64,000 bases of DNA from Actinomadura nitritigenes (lineage in GTDB: Bacteria; Actinomycetota; Actinomycetes; Streptosporangiales; Streptosporangiaceae). Numbering within the stretch: the first letter of the stretch is position 1; every line of letters starts with the position of its first letter. The stretch covers positions 434,001 to 498,000 of the forward strand of contig NZ_JAGEOK010000001.1 of NCBI RefSeq assembly GCF_017573545.1. The letters are read 5' to 3'. The notes beneath the pieces were generated by a model, which worked only from the letters and a program-made list of their open reading frames with translations, did no database searches and had not been told where the DNA came from. This document shows positions 16,784-24,454 of this stretch, piece by piece. The position numbers and the translations under genes are program-made.

Positions 16784-17392
16784 ATGACGTCGAATCGTCA
16801 CAACAGGTCGGCGGCCCGGACCGCCGACGACGCCGTGCTGGACGCCGCCCGCGACTGCGTGCTGGCCGTCGGGGTGCGCCGCACCACGCTGACCGACATC
16901 GCGCGCCGCGCCGGCGTCTCCCGCATGACGCTGTACCGCCGCTGGCCGGACGTCCGCACGATCGTGGCCGACCTGATGACCCGCGAGTGGACCGCGATCG
17001 GCACCGCGGTGCGGCCCGCCGAGGACGGCCGCCCGGTCCGGCCCCGGCTGGTCGAGGGCCTGGTCACCGGCGTCCGCATGTTCCGCGACCACCCGCTGCT
17101 CCGCAAGATCGTCGAGGTCGACCCGGAGGCGCTGCTGCCCTACCTGCTGGACCGCTGCGGCGCCAGCCAGCAGGCCTTCCTCGAGATCTTCGAGGAGGCG
17201 CTCGCCGCCGGGCACGCCGACGGGACCGTCCGCGTGGACCACCCCGGCCGCCAGGCGCGCGCGCTGCTGCTGGTCGTGCAGTCCTTCGGGCTGTCCGCGC
17301 AGATCATGATCGACGAGACCGACCCCGAGCTCCCCTCCGACGCCTTCGACGCCGAACTCCGGCACATCCTGGAGAGGACGCTCTCGCCGTGA
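16784..17392 (+). CDS. TetR-family transcriptional regulator of the glycerolipid cluster
   Basis: A 202-residue TetR protein with helix-turn-helix 'TTLTDIARRAGVSRMTLYRRWPDV' (about 38-61) and a C-terminal effector domain of unassigned type. The ATG lies 7 nt after TACACT, compatible with leaderless transcription. The start region carries TGTGAC (16776-16781) and GTCACA (16797-16802), a loose inverted repeat that may be its operator. It overlaps glpD by GTGA and is divergent from the AGPS-like operon, so it is well placed to control both sides. The inducer is unknown. Confidence 0.87.
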   Translation: MTSNRHNRSAARTADDAVLDAARDCVLAVGVRRTTLTDIARRAGVSRMTLYRRWPDVRTIVADLMTREWTAIGTAVRPAEDGRPVRPRLVEGLVTGVRMFRDHPLLRKIVEVDPEALLPYLLDRCGASQQAFLEIFEEALAAGHADGTVRVDHPGRQARALLLVVQSFGLSAQIMIDETDPELPSDAFDAELRHILERTLSP

Positions 17393-18942
17393 CCTCCGCC
17401 GCCGCGCCGCCGCCCTCGGCGTCGCTCACCGCCGCCCGCCGCGAGCGCGAGCTCGCCGCCCTCCCCGACGAGGTCGTGGACGTCCTGGTCGTCGGGCTCG
17501 GCGCGACCGGCGCCGGCGCCGCGCTGGACGCCGCGTCCCGGGGCCTGTCGGTCGCCGCGATCGACGCGCACGACCTGGCCTTCGGCACGTCCCGGTGGAG
17601 CTCCAAGCTGATCCACGGCGGGCTGCGCTACCTGGCGTCCGGGCAGGTGGACGTGGCGCACGAGAGCGCCGTCGAGCGCGGCGTGCTGATGTGCCGGACC
17701 GCCCCGCACCTGGTGCGCGCGCTGCCGTTCGTGCTGCCGCTGACGCCGCTGGTGTCGCGGTCGCAGGCGGCGGTGTCGCGGGCGGGGCTGCTGGCCGGGG
17801 ACGCGCTCCGGCTGGCCGCCCGCACCCCCCGCTCGGTGCTGCCCGGCCCGCGCCGGCTGTCGCCGGTGGAGACGCTGCGGCTCGCGCCCGCGCTGCGCCC
17901 CTACGGGCTGCGCGGCGGCCTGCTGTCCTGGGACGGGCAGCTCGCCGACGACGCGCGCCTGGTCACGGCCCTCGCGCGGACCGCCGCCGCGCACGGCGCC
18001 CGGATCCTGACCCGCTGCCGGGCGGTCGAGCTGACAGGCTCCGGCGCGGTCGTCCGCGACGAGCTCACCGGCCGGGAGACCACCGTCCGGGCCCGCGCGG
18101 TGGTCAACGCCGCGGGCGTCTGGGCGGGCGGGCTGGTGGACGGGGTGCGGCTGCGCCCGTCCCGGGGCACCCACCTGGTGCTGGGCGCGGAGCCGCTGCG
18201 CGGGCTGACCGCCGGGATGCACGTGCCGATCCCGGGTGCGACCAGCCGGTTCATGCTGGTGATCCCGCAGGGCGACGGCCGGGTCTACGTGGGGCTGACC
18301 GACGAGCCGGCGGACGGCCCGATCCCCGACGTGCCGGAGCCGACGCCCGGCGAGATCGGCTTCCTGCTGGACATCCTCGGCTCGGCGCTGGACGTGCCGG
18401 TGCGGCGCGCGGAGGTGCTCGGCGCGTTCGCCGGGCTCCGCCCGCTGCTGGACGGCGGCGACGGGGCCACCGCGGACCTCTCCCGCCGGCACGCCGTGCT
18501 GACCTCGCGCGACGGCGTCGTGACGATCGTCGGCGGCAAGCTGACGACCTACCGGCGCATGGCGCAGGACGCCGTGGACGCGGCCGTCGCGGGCCGCGGC
18601 CTGGCCGCGGGGCCGAGCCGCACCGCGTCGCTGCCGCTGGTCGGCGCCGCGCCGCGGGACCGGCTGGACGCGCTGGACGCGCCGCGCCGCCTCGTCCAGC
18701 GCTACGGGACGGAGGCGCCGCTGCTGGCCGCGCTGGGGAGGGACGATCCGGCCCTGCTGGAGCCGGTCGTGCCCGGGCTGCCGGTGCTCGGCGTGGAGCT
18801 GGCGTGGGGGGCGCTGCACGAGGGGGCCCTGGACGCCGGCGACCTGCTGGACCGGCGCACCCGCATCGGCCTGGTGGCGGCGGACCGCGCCGCCGCCCTG
18901 CCGGCGGCGGCGTCGCTCCTCCCCCGCACCGCGCTGCACTGA
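17389..18942 (+). CDS. glpD: Glycerol-3-phosphate dehydrogenase (FAD)
   Basis: A 517-residue flavoenzyme oxidising sn-glycerol 3-phosphate to dihydroxyacetone phosphate at the membrane and passing electrons to quinone. The dinucleotide motif is 'VVGLGATGAGAALDAASRGL' (about 33-52), followed by the GlpD hallmark 'GTSRWSSKLIHGGLRYL'. 'GGKLTTYRRMAQDAVDA' precedes the C-terminal DAO_C-like domain. The GTG start overlaps the tetR stop by 4 bp. Together with the lipid kinase and AGPS-like oxidase it suggests regulated turnover of glycerol-phosphate backbones. Confidence 0.92.
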   Translation: MTSAAAPPPSASLTAARRERELAALPDEVVDVLVVGLGATGAGAALDAASRGLSVAAIDAHDLAFGTSRWSSKLIHGGLRYLASGQVDVAHESAVERGVLMCRTAPHLVRALPFVLPLTPLVSRSQAAVSRAGLLAGDALRLAARTPRSVLPGPRRLSPVETLRLAPALRPYGLRGGLLSWDGQLADDARLVTALARTAAAHGARILTRCRAVELTGSGAVVRDELTGRETTVRARAVVNAAGVWAGGLVDGVRLRPSRGTHLVLGAEPLRGLTAGMHVPIPGATSRFMLVIPQGDGRVYVGLTDEPADGPIPDVPEPTPGEIGFLLDILGSALDVPVRRAEVLGAFAGLRPLLDGGDGATADLSRRHAVLTSRDGVVTIVGGKLTTYRRMAQDAVDAAVAGRGLAAGPSRTASLPLVGAAPRDRLDALDAPRRLVQRYGTEAPLLAALGRDDPALLEPVVPGLPVLGVELAWGALHEGALDAGDLLDRRTRIGLVAADRAAALPAAASLLPRTALH

Positions 18943-19034
18943 GATCCCGCCAACCGGGCAGCCTCCCCTAAAACCCCAGATACCCACTCATTAGACTGGT
19001 GCCCCGGGGACCCCGCTGGTGCGACCGGCGACGC

Positions 19035-19053
19035 TTAGGTTACCCTTACCTAA
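19035..19053. promoter_or_regulatory. Iron box (DtxR/IdeR operator)
   Basis: TTAGGTTACCCTTACCTAA matches the known DtxR/IdeR consensus (TTAGGTTAGSCTAACCTAA) at 17 of 19 positions and is nearly perfectly palindromic. It lies 37 bp before the start of the ferredoxin-like gene. The expected effect is repression when iron is plentiful. Confidence 0.88.
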
Positions 19054-19090
19054 TCATCGATGATCGGGACGTTCGGCCGGGGGGACTCAT

Positions 19091-19993
19091 TTGACGCGCG
19101 GGAAGGGCTGCGGGCACTGCCCGGGAAGCCACACCGGCGAGCGGCCGTGCCTGGCGAGCGCGACCGCCAAGGCGCGCTCCTGGCTGCTGATCGAGCACCC
19201 GGGCCCCTGGCCCGAGCGGGTGGCCAACCTCGCCGGACCGGACCCGGTCGCCGAGGCCGTGCGGGCCGCGCAGGCGGCCGGCGTGCGGCCGCAGCTCATC
19301 CGGCGGCCGGGGCGGCGCCGCGCGACCCCGCCCGTCCAGGTCTACGGGGGGTTCTCGTACGGCCGCGAGGCGTGGATCGAGGGCCGGGAACTGGCCGATC
19401 CGCGGGAGCTGGCCGGGCTGGACCTGCACGCGCTCGCCTCGGGCCGGTCGCCGGGGCTCGGCGACCGGGAGGCCGACCCGGTCCTGCTGGTCTGCGCGCA
19501 CGGCCGCCACAACGCCTGCTGCGCGCGGACGGGCGCCCCGCTGGCCCGATCCCTCGCTGAACGTTTTGACCGTCTTGTCTGGGAAACCACCCATGTCGGT
19601 GGTGACCGATTCGCAGCGAACCTTGTATGTCTTCCTCACGGGCTCTATTACGGCGACCTCGGCGAGACCCAGGCCGTGGCCGCGATCGACGCCTACCTGC
19701 GCGGCGAGGTCGTGCTCGACCGGCTGCGCGGGCGGGCCGGACGCCCCGAGCCCGCTCAGGCCGCGGAGCACTTCGTCCGCGCGCACACCGGGCGCCTCGA
19801 ACTGGACACCGTGACCATGGAGTCGGTCACGGGGACATCCCCCTACGAAGCGGTCGTCACCGTTCAGGAGAGCCGTTACCGGGTCATCCTGGAGACGGTC
19901 GAGCAGCCCGCGTGCGGGCCGGCGTGCGGCGAGAACCTGAGAACCTACGCTGTTACGGAACTCACCCTTCTCAACGCGGCCGCCCTCGTGTAA
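19091..19993 (+). CDS. Sucrase/ferredoxin-like (Apd1-type) Fe-S protein, iron-regulated
   Basis: A 300-residue member of the 'sucraseferredoxin-like' family, with a thioredoxin-fold [2Fe-2S] domain. Candidate ligands lie in 'VCAHGRHNACCARTG' (C135, C143, C144) and 'HVGGDRFAANLVCLPHGLYYG' (H169, C180). The N-terminus has an extra C7/C10/C20 cluster ('GCGHCPGSH'), and CGPACGEN near the C-terminus adds two more Cys. No ATG fits; TTG at 19091 follows GGGGGGA. The iron box upstream makes iron starvation the likely inducer, suggesting a redox role in iron release or handling rather than sugar metabolism; that is inference. Confidence 0.82.
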   Translation: MTRGKGCGHCPGSHTGERPCLASATAKARSWLLIEHPGPWPERVANLAGPDPVAEAVRAAQAAGVRPQLIRRPGRRRATPPVQVYGGFSYGREAWIEGRELADPRELAGLDLHALASGRSPGLGDREADPVLLVCAHGRHNACCARTGAPLARSLAERFDRLVWETTHVGGDRFAANLVCLPHGLYYGDLGETQAVAAIDAYLRGEVVLDRLRGRAGRPEPAQAAEHFVRAHTGRLELDTVTMESVTGTSPYEAVVTVQESRYRVILETVEQPACGPACGENLRTYAVTELTLLNAAALV

Positions 19994-19996
19994 TCT

Positions 19997-20015
19997 CTCG
20001 AAGGCCCCATTCGAG
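19997..20015 (+). terminator. Weak hairpin after the ferredoxin-like gene
   Basis: CTCGAA and TTCGAG form a 6-bp stem around a 7-nt loop just past the stop codon. There is no T-run, so termination is uncertain. Confidence 0.35.
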
Positions 20016-20178
20016 GGTCTCCCTGTCGCACGGCCCCAGGTTTCCGGAGTAACCGGACGGGGAACAGAGCGGCAACTCCAGACGTTGGAACTTTCGGCGC
20101 TTCTGACTCATGTCACCCGAAGCACGTCGATGCGTCCATGTCCCGAAATTGTTCGAAACCAATCAAGGTGGGTGTTCC

Positions 20179-20475
20179 ATGGCTCAGGTACGTCGGCAGG
20201 CAAACCTCCCTCGTCCCAGCTGGGGCTGGCAGGACGCCGCGGCGTGCCGGGGGGAAGACCTCGTGCTCTTCTTCGGCCCCGACGGCGAGCGCCAGCCCGA
20301 GCGTGAGATCCGCGAGCGCAAGGCCAAGCAGATCTGCATGGGCTGCCCGGTCCGCACGGAATGCCTGGACTACGCCGTGTCCCGGCCCGAGAAGTACGGC
20401 ACGTGGGGCGGTCTGAACGAGGACGAGCGCGCCTCCGAGCGCCGCCGTCGCATGCGCCGCGCCAACGCGGCCTGA
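20179..20475 (+). CDS. WhiB-family transcriptional regulator
   Basis: A 98-residue WhiB-like protein. The four [4Fe-4S] cysteines are C23, C53, C56 and C62, in the order C...CxxC...C. The turn motif is 'GTWGGL' (74-79, usual G[VI]WGG), followed by the basic tail 'RASERRRRMRRANAA'. Such proteins bind the housekeeping sigma factor and DNA, and respond to O2 or NO through the cluster. I cannot assign it to a named Wbl class with confidence. It has its own upstream region of about 185 bp and a strong terminator behind it, so it is probably monocistronic. Confidence 0.93.
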   Translation: MAQVRRQANLPRPSWGWQDAAACRGEDLVLFFGPDGERQPEREIRERKAKQICMGCPVRTECLDYAVSRPEKYGTWGGLNEDERASERRRRMRRANAA

Positions 20476-20537
20476 CCGTCGCACGGCACGCCAGAACCGC
20501 TCCCAGCGCGCACCCCGGCACGCCACCGAAAAACGAC

Positions 20538-20566
20538 ACGGCCCCGCCCCGCGGGGCCGTTTGCGT
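20538..20566 (+). terminator. Terminator after the whiB-like gene
   Basis: A 9-bp stem (ACGGCCCCG/CGGGGCCGT) with a 5-nt loop is followed by TTTGCGTT, about 60 bp past the WhiB stop. It resembles an intrinsic terminator and may also serve the convergent phosphoribosyltransferase gene. Confidence 0.75.
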
Positions 20567-20695
20567 TGCCCAGGGCCCGGCCGCCACGGCCGGGCCCTGC
20601 CGCGTTCGTTCGTCACATGTGCGTCACATCTGTGTTGCGGCCCGCGCGGATTTCCCGGCCGCCTTTACCGCAGCCGGCGCTTCCGCGTGGCTTTT

Positions 20696-21403
20696 TCACC
20701 CGAATTCGCCGCGCCCATTTCCGGCGCGCTCCAGCCACCCGGTCACGTCCCGGTCGGTCAGCTGGTCGAAGTCGCGGTACCACTGGCCGACCGCGCGGAA
20801 GTCCCAGGGGGCCGCGGGGACCACCAGGTCGTCCACCTCTGCCGCCAGCGACCGCACGGTGTCCTCGGCGCCCACCGGCACCGCCAGGACGAGCCGGGAC
20901 GGCCCGCGCCCGCGCGTCGCCCGCACGGCCGCCCGCGCGGTCCCGCCGGTGGCGAGGCCGTCGTCGACGACCACCACGGCGCGTCCGGCGATGTCCGGCA
21001 GGCCCCGGCCGCCGCGGTAGGCGGCCACGCGCCGGTCCAGCTCGGCGCGCTCGGCGCGCACCGTCGCGGCCATGTCGTCCTCGGTGAGGCCGAGCCGGTC
21101 CAGCAGCCCGCGGTCGAACACCGGGTCGCCGCCCTCGGCGATCGCGCCCACGCCGAGCTCCGGCTGCGGCGGGAACCCGATCTTGCGGGTCACCAGGACG
21201 TCCAGGGGCGACCCCAGGCGCCGCGCGACCTCGAACCCGACCGGGACGCCGCCCCGGGGCAGCGCGAGCACCACGGCGCCGTCCAGGGCCATCCGAGCGA
21301 GCCGCGCCGCGAGCACCCGGCCCGCCTCCGCGCGGTCGGCATAGGGCAGCCGGACGGTCTCCTCCTGCGCGGCCGCCCACTTCGTCGTTCTGTTCCAAGA
21401 CAT
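20696..21403 (-). CDS. Phosphoribosyltransferase-domain protein
   Basis: A 235-residue type I phosphoribosyltransferase. The PRPP loop is 'VVVVDDGLATGGTARAA' (143-159). Upstream are '[18 protein letters not shown]' and 'TRKIGFPPQPELGVGAIAEGG', features of the stand-alone PRTase family often annotated with dienelactone hydrolase or erythromycin esterase partners. The base or acceptor used is unknown. The 68-bp gap to the phosphotriesterase-like gene upstream allows cotranscription. Confidence 0.85.
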   Translation of the reverse strand: MSWNRTTKWAAAQEETVRLPYADRAEAGRVLAARLARMALDGAVVLALPRGGVPVGFEVARRLGSPLDVLVTRKIGFPPQPELGVGAIAEGGDPVFDRGLLDRLGLTEDDMAATVRAERAELDRRVAAYRGGRGLPDIAGRAVVVVDDGLATGGTARAAVRATRGRGPSRLVLAVPVGAEDTVRSLAAEVDDLVVPAAPWDFRAVGQWYRDFDQLTDRDVTGWLERAGNGRGEFG

Positions 21404-21471
21404 CGGCGCACCCCCTCCCGGGGTCGCGGAAGAGCTCCTGAGAGAGCCCTACCCGCCGCTGGCGCCGCGAT

Positions 21472-22503
21472 TCAGCCCGCGGTGAGCCAGCGCAGCGGGT
21501 TGGCCCGCAGGACCGTGTCGAGGGTCGCGTCGTCGGCGCCGGCGGCGCGCAGCGCGGGCAGGAAGGTGTCGAACAGGTAGCCGTATCCGCCGCCGCCGTA
21601 CCGGACGATCTGCTCCATCCGCGAGACGCCGGTGCTCAGCAGCACCCGCTCGGCGTGCCCGGCCTCCAGCAGGTCCATGACCGCGCGCACACGGGCCCCG
21701 ATCTCCGCGTGGTCCTCGCCCGCCAGCCCGAGCGTGCCGAACGACACGTACGCGCCGGACTCGGCGATCTTGCGGTGCTGGCCGGGGTCGTCCACCCGGT
21801 CCTGCTGGCCGACGGCGACGCGGTCGGCGGGCAGCCCGGCGGCGGTGAGGATCTCCAGCTGGGCCACGCCGGCGCGGCCGTAGGTCGCCACCGACAGGCC
21901 CGAGTAGCGGGCGGCGCGGGCGGCGGCCCGCAGGCACAGCTCCTCGGTCTCGGTCGGCGCCTCGCCCCAGGTGCCGATCTCGCCGATCACGCCCGGCAGC
22001 GCGTTGGTGCCGTCCATGCCGAAGCCGATCTCGGCGAGCAGCCGCTCGGCCAGCCGGTCCACGCCCGACCGGCCGTCCAGCTCTTGCCGGGGGGCCTGGG
22101 GGGCCGTCCACGCGGAACGACCCGGGCCGGGGCCGGCGGCGAGGGCCTCGCGGACGAACGCCGGGTGGAACGGCTCGGTGAACACGCCCGTCCCGGCGAC
22201 CACCGCGACCCGGGAGCCGGCGCTGATGCGGGCCAGCGCGGCGGCGTTGCGCCCCATGCCCGAGCAGGTCAGATCGACGACGAGGCCGAGCCCGTGCTCC
22301 TTGCGCAGCTCGTTGAGCTCGCGCTGGACGCCCTTCTCCTCGTCCAGCCAGCGCGCCGGGTCGGACCCCACCTGCTGCGGCCGGGCCGGCCAGCGCAGGT
22401 CCATCCCGAGGTGCTCGTGGGAGAGCACGGGGCCGGTGATGTCGGACGTCGCGATCGTGCCGGTCACGGTCCGGAGCCGGCCGGTGTCCTCTCGGGGGGT
22501 CAT
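21472..22503 (-). CDS. Phosphotriesterase-family protein with missing metal ligands
   Basis: A 343-residue amidohydrolase-superfamily protein with the PTE fold signatures. The first metal pair is present ('VLSHEHLGMDLRW', H29 and H31), as is the bridging acidic residue in 'GVIGEIGTWG' (E175, as in PHP-type members). The later ligands are not: 'SVATYGRAG' (about 204-212) has no His where one is expected, 'VGQQDRVDD' has Q233 in place of the His of GHxD, and 'LLSTGVSRM' has G292 in place of the usual Asp. Either the enzyme uses a reduced metal site or it is no longer a hydrolase. It is flanked by the YihY and phosphoribosyltransferase genes on the same strand. Confidence 0.8.
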   Translation of the reverse strand: MTPREDTGRLRTVTGTIATSDITGPVLSHEHLGMDLRWPARPQQVGSDPARWLDEEKGVQRELNELRKEHGLGLVVDLTCSGMGRNAAALARISAGSRVAVVAGTGVFTEPFHPAFVREALAAGPGPGRSAWTAPQAPRQELDGRSGVDRLAERLLAEIGFGMDGTNALPGVIGEIGTWGEAPTETEELCLRAAARAARYSGLSVATYGRAGVAQLEILTAAGLPADRVAVGQQDRVDDPGQHRKIAESGAYVSFGTLGLAGEDHAEIGARVRAVMDLLEAGHAERVLLSTGVSRMEQIVRYGGGGYGYLFDTFLPALRAAGADDATLDTVLRANPLRWLTAG

Positions 22504-22542
22504 GGAAAGCGAGGCTACGACATGTTTGGCCTTTTCAGAGCC

Positions 22543-23889
22543 TTATTCGTTGCAGTTTTTACCATTCGTCCCGGCACCGTCGGCGTCACCGGCGTCACCG
22601 GCGTCCTCGTCCGGCGCGGGCACCGCGGTCGCGGCGGTCGCGCCCGGCTCCTGCCCGGCGGGCGCCTTCCCCAGGGCCCGCGCCCGTGCCGTGTCCGCGC
22701 TCGGCCACAGCCGGTCGATCTCGGCGTTCAGCGTCGCGCCGATCAGCACCGCGATCGCCGCCACGTACAGCCACGCCAGCACGGCGATCGCGGCGGCCAG
22801 CGAGCCGTACACCGACACCCCGCTCAGCGACCCGCTCAGGTAGATCCGCAGGATCAGGCTGCCGACGACCCAGATCAGCAGCGCCAGCACCGCGCCCGGC
22901 ACCTCCCGCCACCAGGCCGTGCGCACCGGGACGCTCATGTGGTACAGCAGCGCCAGGGAGACCACCGACAGGCCCACCAGGACCGGCCAGTACAGCACCT
23001 GCACGATCGTGGCGCTCTCGGGCACCGCCTGCCGCGCCAGCGTCGGCCCGGCCACCAGCAGCGGGGCGATCACCAGCCCCACGATGAGGCCGAGGACGTA
23101 CAGGATGAACGCGCGCGTGCGGGTGCGGATGACGCCGCGGATGCCCGACAGCCCGTACGCGATCGTGATCGTGTCGATGCAGACGTTGACCGCGCGCGAG
23201 CCCGCCCACAACGACAGCACGAAGCCGATCGACACGATGTCGGGGCTGCCGCCCTTGATCACGTCGTCCAGCAGCGGTTTGACGACCGTGTTCACCGCGT
23301 TGGGGGTCAGCACGGTCTGGGCGTGCTCGATGGCCCGGTTGCGGATGTCCTCGACGGTCTCCTTGCTGATCACGCCCTGGAAGTGGCCCATGGTGCCGAT
23401 CAGCCCGAGGGCCAGCGGCGGCAGCGACAGCAGCGCGAAGAACGCGATCTCGGCGGCGAGCCCGGTCACCCGGTAGCGGAAGGCCGCGACCGCCGTCCCC
23501 CTGACCAGCCGCCAGCCCACCGGGCCGCCGGAGCGCGCGAGGACGCCCAGTGCGGCGCAGAACGCCCTGCGGGCGCGGCCGGCGGCGGCCCGGACGCGCG
23601 CCGCGGCCCTGCGGACGCGCGCGGCCGGGCCCGCGGCGCGGCGCGGGGCGTGGTCGGAACGCACGAGAGCGGTATGCCCGTGATCCGGAGCCCCATGATC
23701 GGACGCCCCGTCCTCGGGGTTCCGGTCCGCCCGCGCGCGCTTGGCCGACGCACGCGGCGACCCTTCCCGTGCCAGGGGCACACGGCCCGGAGATGCGGCG
23801 GCGGGGCCGACGGCGCCTCCCCTGTCAGCGGGCGTGGCGCCGTCGTCCCTGGCCGGGGAATCGCCGCCGGCGTCCGAGACGGTGGTCAC
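22543..23889 (-). CDS. YihY/BrkB-family membrane protein
   Basis: A 448-residue protein. Residues 1-130 are a disordered, Ala/Arg/Asp-rich cytoplasmic region. The rest is a YihY (formerly 'ribonuclease BN') domain of about six helices: 'GLAAEIAFFALLSLPPLALGLIG' is the typical helix 1, then 'GFVLSLWAGSRAVNVCIDTITIAYG', 'FILYVLGLIVGLVIAPLLV' and 'SLAAAIAVLAWLYVAAIAVLIGATLNAEID'. The acidic tail has Ala-Gly-Asp repeats. The GTG at 23889 is preferred to starts further 5' inside unrelated sequence. Molecular function is unknown. Confidence 0.87.
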   Translation of the reverse strand: MTTVSDAGGDSPARDDGATPADRGGAVGPAAASPGRVPLAREGSPRASAKRARADRNPEDGASDHGAPDHGHTALVRSDHAPRRAAGPAARVRRAAARVRAAAGRARRAFCAALGVLARSGGPVGWRLVRGTAVAAFRYRVTGLAAEIAFFALLSLPPLALGLIGTMGHFQGVISKETVEDIRNRAIEHAQTVLTPNAVNTVVKPLLDDVIKGGSPDIVSIGFVLSLWAGSRAVNVCIDTITIAYGLSGIRGVIRTRTRAFILYVLGLIVGLVIAPLLVAGPTLARQAVPESATIVQVLYWPVLVGLSVVSLALLYHMSVPVRTAWWREVPGAVLALLIWVVGSLILRIYLSGSLSGVSVYGSLAAAIAVLAWLYVAAIAVLIGATLNAEIDRLWPSADTARARALGKAPAGQEPGATAATAVPAPDEDAGDAGDADGAGTNGKNCNE

Positions 23890-23987
23890 ACCGCCCCACC
23901 GTAGGGCGTGGGCCGCCGGCGCGCACGGGTACCGCGCCCACGCGGGCGGGTGTGCGAGCATCGATGCCCATCGGTGACAATGAAGGG

Positions 23988-24179
23988 GTGATCTGCCAGT
24001 CCTGCCGCGAACGCCACCACGGGGAGTGCCGTGGCGGCTCCTGGTGCGACTGCCAGCACAAGGCCGCGCCCGCGACGCCGTCCGAGCCGTCCGGGCCCGC
24101 CGGCGGGACCTCGTCGCGGCCGTCCGGGGAGCGGGCGCAGGGCGCCGAGCCGCCGGTGAACTGGAAGCGTCAAGGATGA
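23988..24179 (+). CDS. Small cysteine-rich protein, unknown function
   Basis: A 63-residue frame starting 'MICQSCRERHHGECRGG' followed by 'SWCDCQHK', five Cys and three His in the first 33 residues, then a Pro/Ser/Gly tail. The C-x2-C...C...C-x-C-x-H spacing suggests a small zinc-binding knuckle. The GTG at 23988 lies 6 nt after GACAAT, consistent with a leaderless start; an in-frame ATG at 23964 would add eight residues. I recall similar short 'CQSCRER...WCDCQH' proteins in other actinomycetes, which supports it being real. No function can be assigned. Confidence 0.6.
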   Translation: MICQSCRERHHGECRGGSWCDCQHKAAPATPSEPSGPAGGTSSRPSGERAQGAEPPVNWKRQG

Positions 24180-24211
24180 CACTTCTCACTCGTCCGCATT
24201 CCGGACGTCAC

Positions 24212-24241
24212 TGGACAGCCCGCGAGACGGCGTGTCAGAGT
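24212..24241 (+). promoter_or_regulatory. Promoter of the sulfur-assimilation leader
   Basis: TGGACA (24212-24217), an 18-bp spacer and CAGAGT (24236-24241) sit 6 nt before the ATG of the leader peptide, so the transcript probably begins at or next to the start codon. Confidence 0.5.
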
Positions 24242-24247
24242 TTGAGC

Positions 24248-24325
24248 ATGACTGCTGCGGACCCGTTGCTGGCCAAGCGCCGGCACGTCGACTTCCTCCG
24301 CGTCCGCAGCGCGATCTGTCGCTGA
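24248..24325 (+). CDS. Cys-containing leader peptide of the sulfur operon
   Basis: A 25-codon ORF whose product reads MTAADPLLAKRRHV followed by DFLRVRSAICR. The 'RRHVDFLRV.SAIC' pattern is that of the actinobacterial 'putative leader peptides' found ahead of cysteine and sulfur assimilation genes. The only Cys is the penultimate codon. It lies 129 bp before the sulfite reductase gene. The expected mechanism is that ribosome stalling at the Cys codon in low cysteine alters downstream expression. Short Cys-coding leaders acting this way are reported in mycobacteria; here it is inference from position and sequence. Confidence 0.8.
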   Translation: MTAADPLLAKRRHVDFLRVRSAICR

Positions 24326-24454
24326 CGCCCCCGACCACGCCCCCTTGCTCAGCCGGGCGCGTGGTGCATCGGCGTCACCTTTGACTTCATCCTGCTCAGC
24401 GTCGAGCCGGCTGCCTCAGAGCGCCGGTGCGCTACGCGTCCCTCACCACCACAG

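Noticed and set aside
14162..17365. A single minus-strand frame of more than 1000 codons
   Set aside because: Only its 3' part (14162-15052) is the lipid kinase; the rest is an antisense or off-frame shadow of the AGPS-like oxidase and tetR, rich in Arg/Gly/Ala.
17140..18987. Long minus-strand frame opposite glpD
   Set aside because: Arg/Gln/Gly-rich composition typical of antisense frames in GC-rich DNA; glpD on the plus strand has full family motifs.
24326..24454. SAM or cobalamin riboswitch between the Cys leader and the sulfite reductase gene
   Set aside because: No recognisable conserved riboswitch core; only short GC hairpins are visible.
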